Shown here: in pieces, positions 7,359 through 16,333 of the stretch | How positions within the stretch are numbered: the first letter of the stretch is position 1 | Layout of the letters: the number at the start of each line of letters is the position of its first letter | From: JAVXAG01 sp040307645 | Lineage (GTDB): Bacteria > Bacillota > Clostridia > Peptostreptococcales > Anaerovoracaceae | Length of the DNA stretch: 33,949 nucleotides | Assembly (NCBI GenBank): GCA_040307645.1 | Contig: JAWRJF010000058.1 | Span: 1 to 33,949 of the forward strand | Direction of reading: 5' to 3' | Translations under genes and position numbers: made by a program | The notes under the pieces: generated by a model | What the model was told of the DNA's origin: nothing | The model's input: only the letters and a program-made list of their open reading frames with translations | Databases searched by the model: none

Positions 7359-8609
7359 TTATTTCTCATCCGCTTCAATAACTAGATTTTTCATTTCTTT
7401 CTTGTAGTCCTCAACTCCTGGTTGATCAAATGGATTAACTCCCATAAGGTATGCTGACATAGCACAGGACATTTCGAAGAAGTAAATAAGGGCACCCATG
7501 TTATATTCATCAAGTCTTTCTATCTGCATAAGGTTCATAGGGATGCCGCCTTTTTCGTGGGCAATAATTACACCCTGTTCTGCGCAATCGTTAATCTGTT
7601 CTAAAGTCTTTCCTGCATATGGGTATCCCGCATGCCAAGGTATATCAAAATCATAGTCCGATTCGGATATTCTAATCATGGTTTCGAAGAAAATCTTTTT
7701 CCCTTGCTGAAGGAATTGTCCCATTGAGTGAAGGTCTCTTGTAAAGCAAAGGCATGAAGGGAATATTCCTTTTCCTTCTTTTCCTTCACTCTCACCGAAT
7801 AGTTGCGTAAGCCATTCGCCAAAATAACGAAGGTTCACGTCGAAATACTCGAAGACTTCTATGACTTTACCTTCTTTGTATAAAAGGTTTCTCCCTGCTG
7901 CATACTGAATCATTTTTTCTTTCCATTCATTGCTTTTTGCAATTTCTGCTGCTCCGGCAAGGATTTCACGTATATTATGACCTGCTGCAGCAACGGGAAG
8001 CATTCCCACTACTGAAAGCACTGAATATCTCCCACCAATATCATCAGGGACAACGAAACTTTTATATCCGTTTTCAAAAGCTTCCTGGTGAAGGTCCCCT
8101 TTGTGTGCATCAGTTATAACATAGATTCTTTTTCTTGCCTCTTCGTAGCCGTACTTAGCAAACATTTTTTCTTTCAGAATGGAATATGATAATAAAGATT
8201 CCACAGTCCTTCCTGATTTTGAAATTACTATCATGCAAGTAGACTGGTTCTCCAATTGTTTAACAAGCTTGTCCATATATGCTGCACTCATGTTGTAGCC
8301 TGCAAATTTTAGTGCCGGCCATCCTGGCCTGCTACCATTAAGTGCGTCATTTAATGCTTTTGCACCAAGATATGACCCCCCTATTCCAACAACGATAATA
8401 AGAGAGCACTGTTTTTTTATCTTTTCGGCTGTGTCCTCAATATTCACAAGTAAATCCTGATCAAACTCATAAGGGAGCTTTACCCAGCCGGTAAATGCTT
8501 CTTTTCCACTATGAAGGTGCTCGTACCATTTTTCAGTATTATGAAGATATTGGTGCTCACTTCCGGTAGCTTCATAGTCTATTCTGTTTTTCGATAAATC
8601 TACTTTCAT
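7359..8609 (-). CDS. pgi: Glucose-6-phosphate isomerase
   Basis: A 416-residue cytoplasmic isomerase interconverting glucose-6-P and fructose-6-P. Evidence includes the VVGIGGSYLGAKAL sugar-phosphate loop and VISKSGRTVES, a variant of the usual SKSGTT signature with Arg in place of the first Thr. It also has the GESEGKEGKGIFP catalytic-Glu region, DLHSMGQFLQQG, and the C-terminal NPFDQPGVEDYKKEM segment carrying the catalytic Lys region. It is somewhat shorter than the usual 440-450 residues. AGGTGA four bases before ATG supports the start, and the gene begins eight bases after the ugd stop. Its place in a polysaccharide operon, next to pgcA and ugd, points to supply of precursors from fructose-6-P, though it could also be the main glycolytic copy. 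Confidence 0.92.
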   Translation of the reverse strand: MKVDLSKNRIDYEATGSEHQYLHNTEKWYEHLHSGKEAFTGWVKLPYEFDQDLLVNIEDTAEKIKKQCSLIIVVGIGGSYLGAKALNDALNGSRPGWPALKFAGYNMSAAYMDKLVKQLENQSTCMIVISKSGRTVESLLSYSILKEKMFAKYGYEEARKRIYVITDAHKGDLHQEAFENGYKSFVVPDDIGGRYSVLSVVGMLPVAAAGHNIREILAGAAEIAKSNEWKEKMIQYAAGRNLLYKEGKVIEVFEYFDVNLRYFGEWLTQLFGESEGKEGKGIFPSCLCFTRDLHSMGQFLQQGKKIFFETMIRISESDYDFDIPWHAGYPYAGKTLEQINDCAEQGVIIAHEKGGIPMNLMQIERLDEYNMGALIYFFEMSCAMSAYLMGVNPFDQPGVEDYKKEMKNLVIEADEK

Positions 8610-8617
8610 TACGTCAC

Positions 8618-9784
8618 CTAGTCTCTTGTGAAAATATCTCTTGAGTAAACTTTGTCTTTTACGTCTGCAAGTTCATCGTCGATTCTATTTACTACGATTA
8701 CGTCGCAAATTTCTTTGAATTCATTAAAGTCCTTTATTACTCTTGAGTTAAAGAATCGGTCTGAATCGAGAGTTGGTTCATAAACAACTACTTCGATACC
8801 CTTTGCTTTGATTCTTTTCATTACGCCCTGAATTGATGACTGTCTGAAGTTATCAGAGCCTGATTTCATAGTAAGTCTATAAATTCCTACAATCTTAGGA
8901 TTCTTTCCAATAATCACATCTGCAACATGATCTTTTCTAGTACTGTTAGACTTTACTATAGCTTCAATAAGATTTTGGGGCACTTCCTGGTAGTTAGCAA
9001 GAAGCTGTTTAGTGTCCTTTGGTAGGCAGTACCCACCATATCCAAATGAAGGATTGTTATAATGGTCTCCAATACGTGGGTCCATGCATACACCATCTAT
9101 AATCTGGCGTGTATCAAGGCCTCTGATTTCTGCATATGTATCAAGTTCGTTAAAGAAGGAAACTCTCATTGCCAGGTATGTATTAGCGAAAAGCTTAACT
9201 GCTTCTGCTTCTGTTGAGTTAATAAAAAGAGTCGGTATTTCTTCTTTAATAGCTGCCTGTTTTAAAAGATTTGCAAATACATGTGCTCTTTCACTCTGCT
9301 CACCTACTACGATTCTTGAAGGGTAAAGGCAGTCATATAATGCTCTTCCCTCTCTTAAGAATTCAGGTGAAAAAATAATATTTTCTGTTTCGTATTTTTC
9401 TCTTGATCTTTCAGTGAATCCTACTGGAATTGTTGATTTTATTATTATAAGAGCATCAGGGTTTATTTTCTGTGCTTTAACAATTACTGAATCAACGGAA
9501 GATGTATCAAAATAGTTCAGTTCCGTATCATAATTAGTAGGAGTTGCAATTACAATGTAATCTGCATCCTTGTATCCATAGTCTTCATCTGAGGTTGCTT
9601 CAAGGTTAAGTTCTTTATTTGCAAGATAATCTTCTATTTCTGCATCAACAATTGGTGACTTTCCTGCGTTAATCATTTTCACCTTTTCAGGAACTATTTC
9701 AATCAGCTTTACTTCGTTGTGCTGAGCTAGTAAAACTGCATTTGATAAACCTACATATCCTGCTCCTGCAACTGCGATTTTCAT
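8618..9784 (-). CDS. ugd: UDP-glucose 6-dehydrogenase
   Basis: A 388-residue NAD-dependent enzyme oxidising UDP-glucose to UDP-glucuronate in two steps. It has an N-terminal Rossmann GAGYVG (7-12), the SPEFLREGRALYD segment (139-151), and GYGGYCLPKDT (248-258) with catalytic Cys253. The C-terminal nucleotide-binding domain contains GIYRLTMKSGSDNFRQSS. The length is normal for the short bacterial Ugd class. AAGGAGGG precedes the ATG. It sits between the nucleotidyltransferase that probably makes UDP-glucose and pgi. Together with the downstream epimerase it yields UDP-GlcA and UDP-GalA for an acidic polymer. It is distinct from the UDP-HexNAc dehydrogenase at 23006-24325. Confidence 0.92.
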   Translation of the reverse strand: MKIAVAGAGYVGLSNAVLLAQHNEVKLIEIVPEKVKMINAGKSPIVDAEIEDYLANKELNLEATSDEDYGYKDADYIVIATPTNYDTELNYFDTSSVDSVIVKAQKINPDALIIIKSTIPVGFTERSREKYETENIIFSPEFLREGRALYDCLYPSRIVVGEQSERAHVFANLLKQAAIKEEIPTLFINSTEAEAVKLFANTYLAMRVSFFNELDTYAEIRGLDTRQIIDGVCMDPRIGDHYNNPSFGYGGYCLPKDTKQLLANYQEVPQNLIEAIVKSNSTRKDHVADVIIGKNPKIVGIYRLTMKSGSDNFRQSSIQGVMKRIKAKGIEVVVYEPTLDSDRFFNSRVIKDFNEFKEICDVIVVNRIDDELADVKDKVYSRDIFTRD

Positions 9785-9802
9785 TTTGCTTCCCTCCTTA
9801 TT

Positions 9803-10711
9803 TTATCCCCATAACTTAGCTGGGTATTTTCCTTCTTTTTTCATATTTTCAAAAGCTTTGTGAACTTTTTCTTTATCTTCTTTATATGTAACACCGTACC
9901 ACTTATCTTTTGCTTCAAGGACTTTTACTCTTATTTTCCTCTCTTCAAGAAGCTTACCAACTTGTATAGGCAAAAGGTACTCTGCTTTATGTGGGTTTTC
10001 TTCCATGGCGTTTTTGAGAAATGTCGGGAATCCCTTAATCATTGTTTCTATCATTGATGGCTTAAAGCCCCAAAAATTCATAGAAACCACTGTTCCCTTC
10101 TCAATTAGTTTAACATCATCGTTAACAGCTGCGATACTTCCATCAGACTGCCAGCCGATATTCTTAGTTTCATCTATTTCTACTAAACTGCCAGATCCGG
10201 CAGTCTTACATACGCCTCTTGTAACAGTGCCCTGATCTGACAAAGTATTTTCAACATAATATCCCGCCATGCAGTATTCGTTGTTAGCTGTACTCGCCAT
10301 AAGGAAATTTCTTACCTTAGCAAAGGCATCCTTGCCGTAATAATCGTCTGCATTAATTACTGCAAAGGGTCCGTCAATGAGATGTGCTGCAGCCATTACT
10401 GCATGACATGTCCCCCAAGGTTTAGTTCTTCCTTTCGGAAGAGAATATCCTTCTGGTAGGTCATTAATATTTTGAAATACATATTCAACCTCTATATGAT
10501 TTTTCATTGGCTCTACAACTCTCTTTACAAAGTCTTCTTCCATTTCTTCCTTGATTATAAAAATTACCTTATTGAATCCAGCCTTCCATGCATCATACAC
10601 TGCAAAGTCCAGAATAATCTCTCCGGCATCTGTTATTGCTTCCATCTGCTTTAGGCCACCAAATCTACTGCCAAGGCCGGCTGCCATTACTACTAATACA
10701 GGTTCTTTCAT
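9803..10711 (-). CDS. Sugar-phosphate nucleotidyltransferase, probable UTP-glucose-1-P uridylyltransferase
   Basis: A 302-residue NTP_transferase-fold protein. The N-terminal nucleotide-binding loop is MAAGLGSRFGGLKQ (9-22). Further family marks are PWGTCHAV (98-105) and the metal-binding AVINADDYYG (117-126). It differs from classic GalU in sequence but belongs to a group often annotated as nucleotidyltransferase in Clostridia. No GalU is present in the window, and the flanking genes supply glucose-1-P (pgcA) and use UDP-glucose (ugd). Synthesis of UDP-glucose is therefore the best inference. GAGGGG lies 12 bases before the chosen ATG; several overlapping ATG triplets nearby leave the exact start slightly open. 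Substrate specificity is unproven. Confidence 0.8.
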   Translation of the reverse strand: MKEPVLVVMAAGLGSRFGGLKQMEAITDAGEIILDFAVYDAWKAGFNKVIFIIKEEMEEDFVKRVVEPMKNHIEVEYVFQNINDLPEGYSLPKGRTKPWGTCHAVMAAAHLIDGPFAVINADDYYGKDAFAKVRNFLMASTANNEYCMAGYYVENTLSDQGTVTRGVCKTAGSGSLVEIDETKNIGWQSDGSIAAVNDDVKLIEKGTVVSMNFWGFKPSMIETMIKGFPTFLKNAMEENPHKAEYLLPIQVGKLLEERKIRVKVLEAKDKWYGVTYKEDKEKVHKAFENMKKEGKYPAKLWG

Positions 10712-10736
10712 TTCATTTCATTCCCCTCTCACACAT

Positions 10737-11837
10737 TCAAATCTTATAGAATTCCTTATACCATTCTGCAAATTTTCTAAGTCCATCCCTTAATGAAGTT
10801 GAAGGCTTAAATCCAAAATCCTCTTCTAGGGCAGTTGTATCTGCATAAGTCACAGGTACATCGCCTGGTTGCATTGGCACTAATTCTTTATGTGCATCAA
10901 AGTCATAATCAACTGGCAAAACTTCTGCACGAATAAGTTCCTGTTGTAATATGTCTACAAAATCCATAAGATTTTCTGGCTGATTATTTCCTATGTTATA
11001 TACTGCATACGGTGGAACAGGAAGTCCATCTTCTCCAGTTTTCTTCTCAGGTGCAGCCTGCATTACACGCTTAACACCTTCCACAATATCGTCTACATAT
11101 GTAAAGTCTCGCATACAATTACCATAGTTAAAAATTTGTATTGTCTCTCCACGAAGTAACTTGTTTGTAAATCCAAAGTATGCCATATCCGGTCTTCCTG
11201 CAGGACCATACACGGTAAAGAAACGAAGCCCAGTTGATGGAATATTATACAGCTTAGAATAAGCATGCGCCATCAATTCGTTAGATTTTTTAGTTGCCGC
11301 ATAAAGTGAAACTGGGTTGTCCACCTTATCATCTGTCGAATATGGAATCTTCTTATTTGATCCATAAACAGAAGAAGAAGAAGCATATACTAAATGCTCT
11401 ACACCTTTTGCTCCATTATCATAGGAATGGCGGCATGCTTCAAGGATATTATAAAACCCAATTAAATTAGCTTCTATGTAAACATCCGGATTAGTAATTG
11501 AATATCTAACACCTGCTTGTGCAGCAAGATTTACAACCACCGCTGGCTTATATTTTTCAAAAGCCGAGTCAATAAGAGCTTTATCTGCAATATTGCCTTT
11601 TATAAAAGTCCAACTGGACTCAGAACGCTCTGATGCAAGAATTTCTATTTGTTTCAAGCGATATTCTTTGATTGAAACGTCATAATAATCATTGAGATTA
11701 TCAATTCCAATTATATTTACAGATTCAACTGTACGTAAAAGTTCAAGAATAAGATTTGAACCGATAAAACCAGCTGCGCCAGTGACTAATATTGTTTTAT
11801 TATCTAATTTTATATTTTGTGTTTTCACTTTATTCAT
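10737..11837 (-). CDS. NAD-dependent UDP-glucuronate 4-epimerase
   Basis: A 366-residue extended short-chain dehydrogenase/reductase. The Rossmann motif TGAAGFIG is at 19-26, the SSSSVYGSNKKIPY segment at 153-166, and the catalytic pair Tyr179 and Lys183 in YAATK. The pattern AAQAGVRYS with DNLNDYYDVSIKEYRL is characteristic of UDP-GlcA 4-epimerases (CapI/LspL group), which make UDP-galacturonate. Context agrees, since ugd is two genes downstream. The ATG at 11837 sits immediately after AAAGG, too close for normal initiation. An in-frame GTG at 11828 has better spacing and may be the true start, shortening the protein by three residues. UDP-glucose 4-epimerase activity is a less likely alternative. 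Confidence 0.87.
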   Translation of the reverse strand: MNKVKTQNIKLDNKTILVTGAAGFIGSNLILELLRTVESVNIIGIDNLNDYYDVSIKEYRLKQIEILASERSESSWTFIKGNIADKALIDSAFEKYKPAVVVNLAAQAGVRYSITNPDVYIEANLIGFYNILEACRHSYDNGAKGVEHLVYASSSSVYGSNKKIPYSTDDKVDNPVSLYAATKKSNELMAHAYSKLYNIPSTGLRFFTVYGPAGRPDMAYFGFTNKLLRGETIQIFNYGNCMRDFTYVDDIVEGVKRVMQAAPEKKTGEDGLPVPPYAVYNIGNNQPENLMDFVDILQQELIRAEVLPVDYDFDAHKELVPMQPGDVPVTYADTTALEEDFGFKPSTSLRDGLRKFAEWYKEFYKI

Positions 11838-11863
11838 CCTTTAAAATCCAAAATAATTATTAT

Positions 11864-13369
11864 TTACTTTAGCATTCTTTTACCTATATTCAAAATCAAC
11901 TTAAAATCTCTGATATAAAAAATTAATGACATAATTAAGCTTACCACACATGATATAATAAATATAATGATAGCTTCAAATATCCATCCACTCCACTCTA
12001 GAGAAAATTCCATTGAACTTTGAATAAATAATCCAACAATGCAAGTAACACTAGAACATCCTATCACCCATAAAAAACGTCTAACAATCTCTATAATTTT
12101 TCTATTTAAAACATTTTTAGAAATAAAAATACCATATTGAATTGTTCTAAATCCATTAGCAACAAGTGTACCAATTATTACACCTGCAATTCCTAAAAAA
12201 TTTATCAACGTAATAGAAACTATCAAATTAAGTATAGCTTCAACAGCAGATCCATTTTTGGTTTCCTTATAATGACCTGTAGCTTGGACTAATGTCATAT
12301 ACGGTTGTCTCATACAATATATTGATTCAGTTATCGTTATAAGTATAGCTAAATCTACTCGTGCATATTGTACATCGTTTACACCTGATGTATATCTAAT
12401 TACAAAAGGAATAATTAATAAACCAACACATGGAAAAACAATAGATGTAAAAGTAGAAATAACATATTCAAACCCTCTGAAGTTTTTGTTCAAATTATCG
12501 ATTTCCCCTTTTGCCCACATACTGCCAAAAGCTGCTTCCATTCCCGTTGTAACAATTTGCATAAGAGATTTGATTTTTCCTAAGACTAGATAATATACTG
12601 TATATACAGAAATAACTTTTGCATCAGTAAATAGTGTTAATAGAAGTAAATCTACATTATTATGGATTAGATTCGCTATTGATAAAAAAGCAACTGCACC
12701 TCGTTCTTCTATACCAGTATTGTCACATTCACAGGTGGATATAAGTCTGTATTTCTTTTTTACATAAAAATCCATTATAATTGGAGTAATTAAAAACACT
12801 ATAGAGCTACCAAGTTTAACAACATATATTGATTCACCAAGGTTTATTAAAATTGCCACACATATAGTATTTATAATAGTTTTACATATATCTAACGTAT
12901 AGGTTATGTAACTTGATTGATCTGCTTGTAACAATGTCTGATTAGATATTCCAAAAAAATATTGTGAAAATGTTCCTATACTTACAATAGCAATAATTGC
13001 AGCATTCTGTGTCTTATCTAATTCATTATGAGAAATATATGGATATGTAAAGCATAAAATAGCAGCATATCCAATAACACATACTCCAACTTTTCTCATG
13101 TATAGCTTTGTTGCTTTCATAATGCGACTAGTTCCATAATTATCATTATTATTTAATGTTTTATATAATGCTACTCTTGTAGCTCCTGTAATACCTAATG
13201 TAAGAATATTAATCATGCTTAATAATTGTGTTGCAGAATTAACAACACCATTATATGTTGATCCAAAGCTAGACAATATCAATCTTGGTGTTATCAATCC
13301 ACAAGCTATTGCAACGATTTGATAAATCATCGCAGATATAATATTTTTCATTGCTTTTTTTGTTCGCAT
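11864..13369 (-). CDS. Wzx-like oligosaccharide flippase
   Basis: A 501-residue integral membrane protein with about 12-14 hydrophobic segments, in the MOP superfamily polysaccharide-exporter style. It probably moves undecaprenyl-diphosphate-linked repeat units across the membrane for polymerisation by the Wzy-like protein at 19539-20720. The N-terminal AMIYQIVAIACGLITPRLIL pattern and the central polar FGSMWAKGEIDNLNKNF region resemble Firmicute capsule flippases. Its ATG overlaps the stop codon of the kinase-fold gene as TAATG, with GAGGG just upstream, indicating translational coupling. The substrate is set by the repeat unit and cannot be read from this sequence. Confidence 0.85.
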   Translation of the reverse strand: MRTKKAMKNIISAMIYQIVAIACGLITPRLILSSFGSTYNGVVNSATQLLSMINILTLGITGATRVALYKTLNNNDNYGTSRIMKATKLYMRKVGVCVIGYAAILCFTYPYISHNELDKTQNAAIIAIVSIGTFSQYFFGISNQTLLQADQSSYITYTLDICKTIINTICVAILINLGESIYVVKLGSSIVFLITPIIMDFYVKKKYRLISTCECDNTGIEERGAVAFLSIANLIHNNVDLLLLTLFTDAKVISVYTVYYLVLGKIKSLMQIVTTGMEAAFGSMWAKGEIDNLNKNFRGFEYVISTFTSIVFPCVGLLIIPFVIRYTSGVNDVQYARVDLAILITITESIYCMRQPYMTLVQATGHYKETKNGSAVEAILNLIVSITLINFLGIAGVIIGTLVANGFRTIQYGIFISKNVLNRKIIEIVRRFLWVIGCSSVTCIVGLFIQSSMEFSLEWSGWIFEAIIIFIISCVVSLIMSLIFYIRDFKLILNIGKRMLK

Positions 13370-14205
13370 TATCTACCCTCTATATTTTCCTTACATTTAA
13401 CTATAAAAACGTTGTTTCCAATTTTCTCTTTTATCTTTTTATACGAAACACAATCCTCAAAAGCATGATGATTTTTCTCTTGTTCAATCATAGAAACAAA
13501 AGAATATGCGTCGTCATATATTCTAGTATTTTCGATTAACTTATAAAAGGTTCCCGGCCTAGATATATAATCCACTTCATTACCTTTGCTTTTTATTATG
13601 CTAATACCATAATCCATTAAGTATAATTTTTGGTTTTTTAAAGTTAGATTTCCTTTATGTATATCAGCATGAACCAAATCCGCATCCTCTAACACATTTA
13701 GAATCTCTATAAACTGAGAACATATACCTTCGAATTCTGATAATGTTTTTGGCATTTCAAATTTGCTTAGCCCTTCAATATATGAAACGGCAATCATAAC
13801 TGTATCATTATCAAAAGCTAAATTTCCTTTTATATATTGTGGCGAAAATCTAAAAGAATGGTTTTTGTAATTTTCAAGTACCAGACACTCGTTTTTTACA
13901 GTAGAGTCATTTGTGCCAATTTTAATAAAGCATTTTTGCTCTTCAAATTGGGCTAAGTAATATCGTCTATATGCCAAATCCTTACCTTTTCCAATTCTCC
14001 ATTCGTTATATTTACAAGACCTAATACTTTTAAAACCAGTATTTTTTAATTTCCTTATTTCACTTCTTCTAACTGTAAAATAATATCTAATATAATATTG
14101 CATATGCCCAGAAATAATAGGTGCAAATATCTTTCTATAAATTAATGATAAGTACTTATATATTATTGGACAATGCTTGAATGTCTTCATAATTATATCT
14201 ATCAT
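13369..14205 (-). CDS. Protein-kinase-fold enzyme of the Kdo/RIO-like type, possible glycan kinase
   Basis: A 278-residue cytoplasmic protein with a compact kinase fold. Visible active-site elements are Lys95 in CFIKIG (nucleotide-binding Lys), Glu106 in KNECLVLE (helix C), the catalytic loop HADIHKGN (179-186; Asp181, Asn186), and DYG (198-200) in the DFG position. All needed residues are present, so it is probably active. The small size, and the form of the catalytic loop with a second His, resemble Kdo kinase, WaaP and RIO-like families more than classic Ser/Thr kinases. It overlaps the upstream pyruvyl transferase by ATGA and the flippase by TAATG, so it is embedded in the polymer operon. 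Phosphorylation of a sugar in the lipid-linked repeat unit is my inference. A protein or choline-type substrate is possible. Confidence 0.65.
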   Translation of the reverse strand: MIDIIMKTFKHCPIIYKYLSLIYRKIFAPIISGHMQYYIRYYFTVRRSEIRKLKNTGFKSIRSCKYNEWRIGKGKDLAYRRYYLAQFEEQKCFIKIGTNDSTVKNECLVLENYKNHSFRFSPQYIKGNLAFDNDTVMIAVSYIEGLSKFEMPKTLSEFEGICSQFIEILNVLEDADLVHADIHKGNLTLKNQKLYLMDYGISIIKSKGNEVDYISRPGTFYKLIENTRIYDDAYSFVSMIEQEKNHHAFEDCVSYKKIKEKIGNNVFIVKCKENIEGR

Positions 14206-15254
14206 ATTTCTTGCACCATATTTTCTATATATTTGTATGACTCAGCCCTTTTCTGATTTAAATTCATTTCTACATTATCCCAGTTTAGGTTGTAAATAAT
14301 AGCATCATTAAAACTATTTAATCCTACAGTTGCCAATAAATTCTCCAATCTAGTATTACTTTGTATCGAATTTTTTAATTTCAAGACGCAAAATTTTTTA
14401 TGAAAATTTATAACAAAAGATAAACAATGATATGAGTTTGTTATAACAAGTTCCGCTTCATTAACATAATTAAGCCATTGTCCCACACTGACAAATCTTG
14501 CTACTTTTACACCTTTTATTGGTCTTATAACATTGTCAAAAACAATAATATCCATTTCTTTGTCAATAATATATGTTCTTGCAAAATTCACGGCTTCTTC
14601 TAAACGTTCTAGTACATATATCATTACAAACGGTTTTTTTACATTAATCTTTTCAAAACACTTCTCCCAACGTTCTGTTTTAATCATCAATAATGGATCC
14701 AAATCTACTCTTGCTTCAACGCCTACTTTTCTTAAAGCTTCCACTCCAGAATGTTCTCTAACAGAAACATACTCAAAATCATGCAACAAAGTCGCTAAAT
14801 CATATTTTTTGTTCCACGCTGTAATATCAGTCTTTCCTAAAGAGACTGCGTAAGAACACTTTTTTTGGGTAGCAGCATAAGGTAGAAAGAAAGACAGATC
14901 ATTACCCGTTATTTGTAAGTTCCATATTTGGTCACTACCAACTACAATAACATCATAGCCATTATCCTTTATACTCATTTTGTCATATATTACTTTAGAA
15001 TATTTAAAATATTTTCTGCGAAATGCTTCGTGATTCTTATGTTTAATTGTATTATACGGAATAGACAGAAGTCCTTTTATTGACTTTGGATAGAAAATCT
15101 TTCTACTATTTTCTAATTTTTCACATTTATAATTAATTAATTCTGTTATTTTTTGCTCATCAAAAATCCATTGCATGGCTAAAGCCTGCAAATCAGTACC
15201 ATTGTTATCTGTTCTACATGCCGTTAAAATTCCAATCTTCACTTTTCCCTCCAT
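14202..15254 (-). CDS. Polysaccharide pyruvyl transferase family protein (second copy)
   Basis: A 350-residue protein of the PS_pyruv_trans family (CsaB, ExoV, EpsO relatives), which transfer pyruvate from phosphoenolpyruvate to form ketals on cell-surface glycans. Family marks are the N-terminal GILTACRTDNNGTDLQALA, VIVVGSDQIWN in the middle, a DPLLM segment, and ITNSYHCLSF near the C-terminus (the family usually shows TDSFHG, so the Gly is replaced by Cys). It starts at TAATG shared with the preceding pyruvyl transferase and overlaps the kinase-fold gene by four bases. The pair probably acts on two different sugars, or one is a divergent relative with another role. Confidence 0.8.
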   Translation of the reverse strand: MEGKVKIGILTACRTDNNGTDLQALAMQWIFDEQKITELINYKCEKLENSRKIFYPKSIKGLLSIPYNTIKHKNHEAFRRKYFKYSKVIYDKMSIKDNGYDVIVVGSDQIWNLQITGNDLSFFLPYAATQKKCSYAVSLGKTDITAWNKKYDLATLLHDFEYVSVREHSGVEALRKVGVEARVDLDPLLMIKTERWEKCFEKINVKKPFVMIYVLERLEEAVNFARTYIIDKEMDIIVFDNVIRPIKGVKVARFVSVGQWLNYVNEAELVITNSYHCLSFVINFHKKFCVLKLKNSIQSNTRLENLLATVGLNSFNDAIIYNLNWDNVEMNLNQKRAESYKYIENMVQEI

Positions 15255-16333
15255 TATATTAGCGAATTAGTTAAGAAATCTTTAGACTTTTTTATATATG
15301 GGTATATTTTTTCGATTACTTTTGTCCCATCAACAATACTTTCAATGCAATTTTCTCCTGCTTCACTTAAAATTTTTTTTTCTTCTCCAATAAGAGTCAT
15401 TATATTATCTAGTCTTGCATTACGTGTAGAATGCGGAATGCATAAAAAATTCTTTTCAAAAATAATAGAAAATGATACGCCGTGGAAAGAATTTGTTACT
15501 ATGAATTCTGCATCTCTTATATATCTTAGGAACTCCCTTGGTCCACATGTTATATCTTCAATACCATCTATTATCCCAGGTTTACCTCCGCCTCTAACAA
15601 CAATAACCGGCAAGTTATAAATCTTTTCCAACTGGCTAACTGCTTGCTCTAAGACTTTGGAAACCTCCATAGAATATACAAAAATATATTTTTCAGGAAG
15701 ATTAATTTTTTCATTACATCTGCTTTTCCATTCATTTTTATCTAATAAGAATACTGGATCTAAGACAAGGGTTGTTTCTTTTCCTATCTCTTTATCTATT
15801 ATATTTCCAGCTGTTTCTTCCCTAACTGATACATATTGAAATTTAGACAACTGATTATGAATTTCATTAATTTCACTTTTTGAAATTTGATTTCTGCCAA
15901 AACTAGATGCATATGAAATCTTCTTTGCCTTATCATAAAAATCTAAGTAATATGCAGTCGACTTACCAGTTAAAGTCATATTTAAGATTTGATCACTACC
16001 TGATATAAGGACATCATATTGAGGAGCCTTTTTCTTTATATCATCATCGCCATAATATGAAATCTCGGATATATTTAAATAACTGTTTCTATATTCATTA
16101 AATCTATTTTCTTTCTTTTTCTTTTTCAAATAAATCGGTAATGTCAATATTCTTTTTGCATAACTAAGTGCTTTTCTAAAAAGAGTTATTTTTGATGGTA
16201 TTTGATTATTAGGATAATAATCTATAATTTCGATATCATGGAATTCTTCTTGCAAATACCTAAGCAATGCTGACGCTTGCAAAACAGCTCCTAAATTATT
16301 TGCCCTATGAAATGTGAGCATTCCTATTTTCAT
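15254..16333 (-). CDS. Polysaccharide pyruvyl transferase family protein (first copy)
   Basis: A 359-residue PS_pyruv_trans family member. It has the N-terminal GMLTFHRANNLGAVLQASAL motif, VLISGSDQILNMTLTG, LDPVFLL, and VTNSFHGVSFSIIF, where the SFHG signature is intact. The predicted role is ketal pyruvylation of a glycan residue in the cytoplasm using phosphoenolpyruvate, adding negative charge to the repeat unit. It is preceded by AGGAG and overlaps the GT4 gene stop by four bases. It is only distantly similar to the adjacent second copy, suggesting old divergence rather than recent duplication. Confidence 0.82.
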   Translation of the reverse strand: MKIGMLTFHRANNLGAVLQASALLRYLQEEFHDIEIIDYYPNNQIPSKITLFRKALSYAKRILTLPIYLKKKKKENRFNEYRNSYLNISEISYYGDDDIKKKAPQYDVLISGSDQILNMTLTGKSTAYYLDFYDKAKKISYASSFGRNQISKSEINEIHNQLSKFQYVSVREETAGNIIDKEIGKETTLVLDPVFLLDKNEWKSRCNEKINLPEKYIFVYSMEVSKVLEQAVSQLEKIYNLPVIVVRGGGKPGIIDGIEDITCGPREFLRYIRDAEFIVTNSFHGVSFSIIFEKNFLCIPHSTRNARLDNIMTLIGEEKKILSEAGENCIESIVDGTKVIEKIYPYIKKSKDFLTNSLI

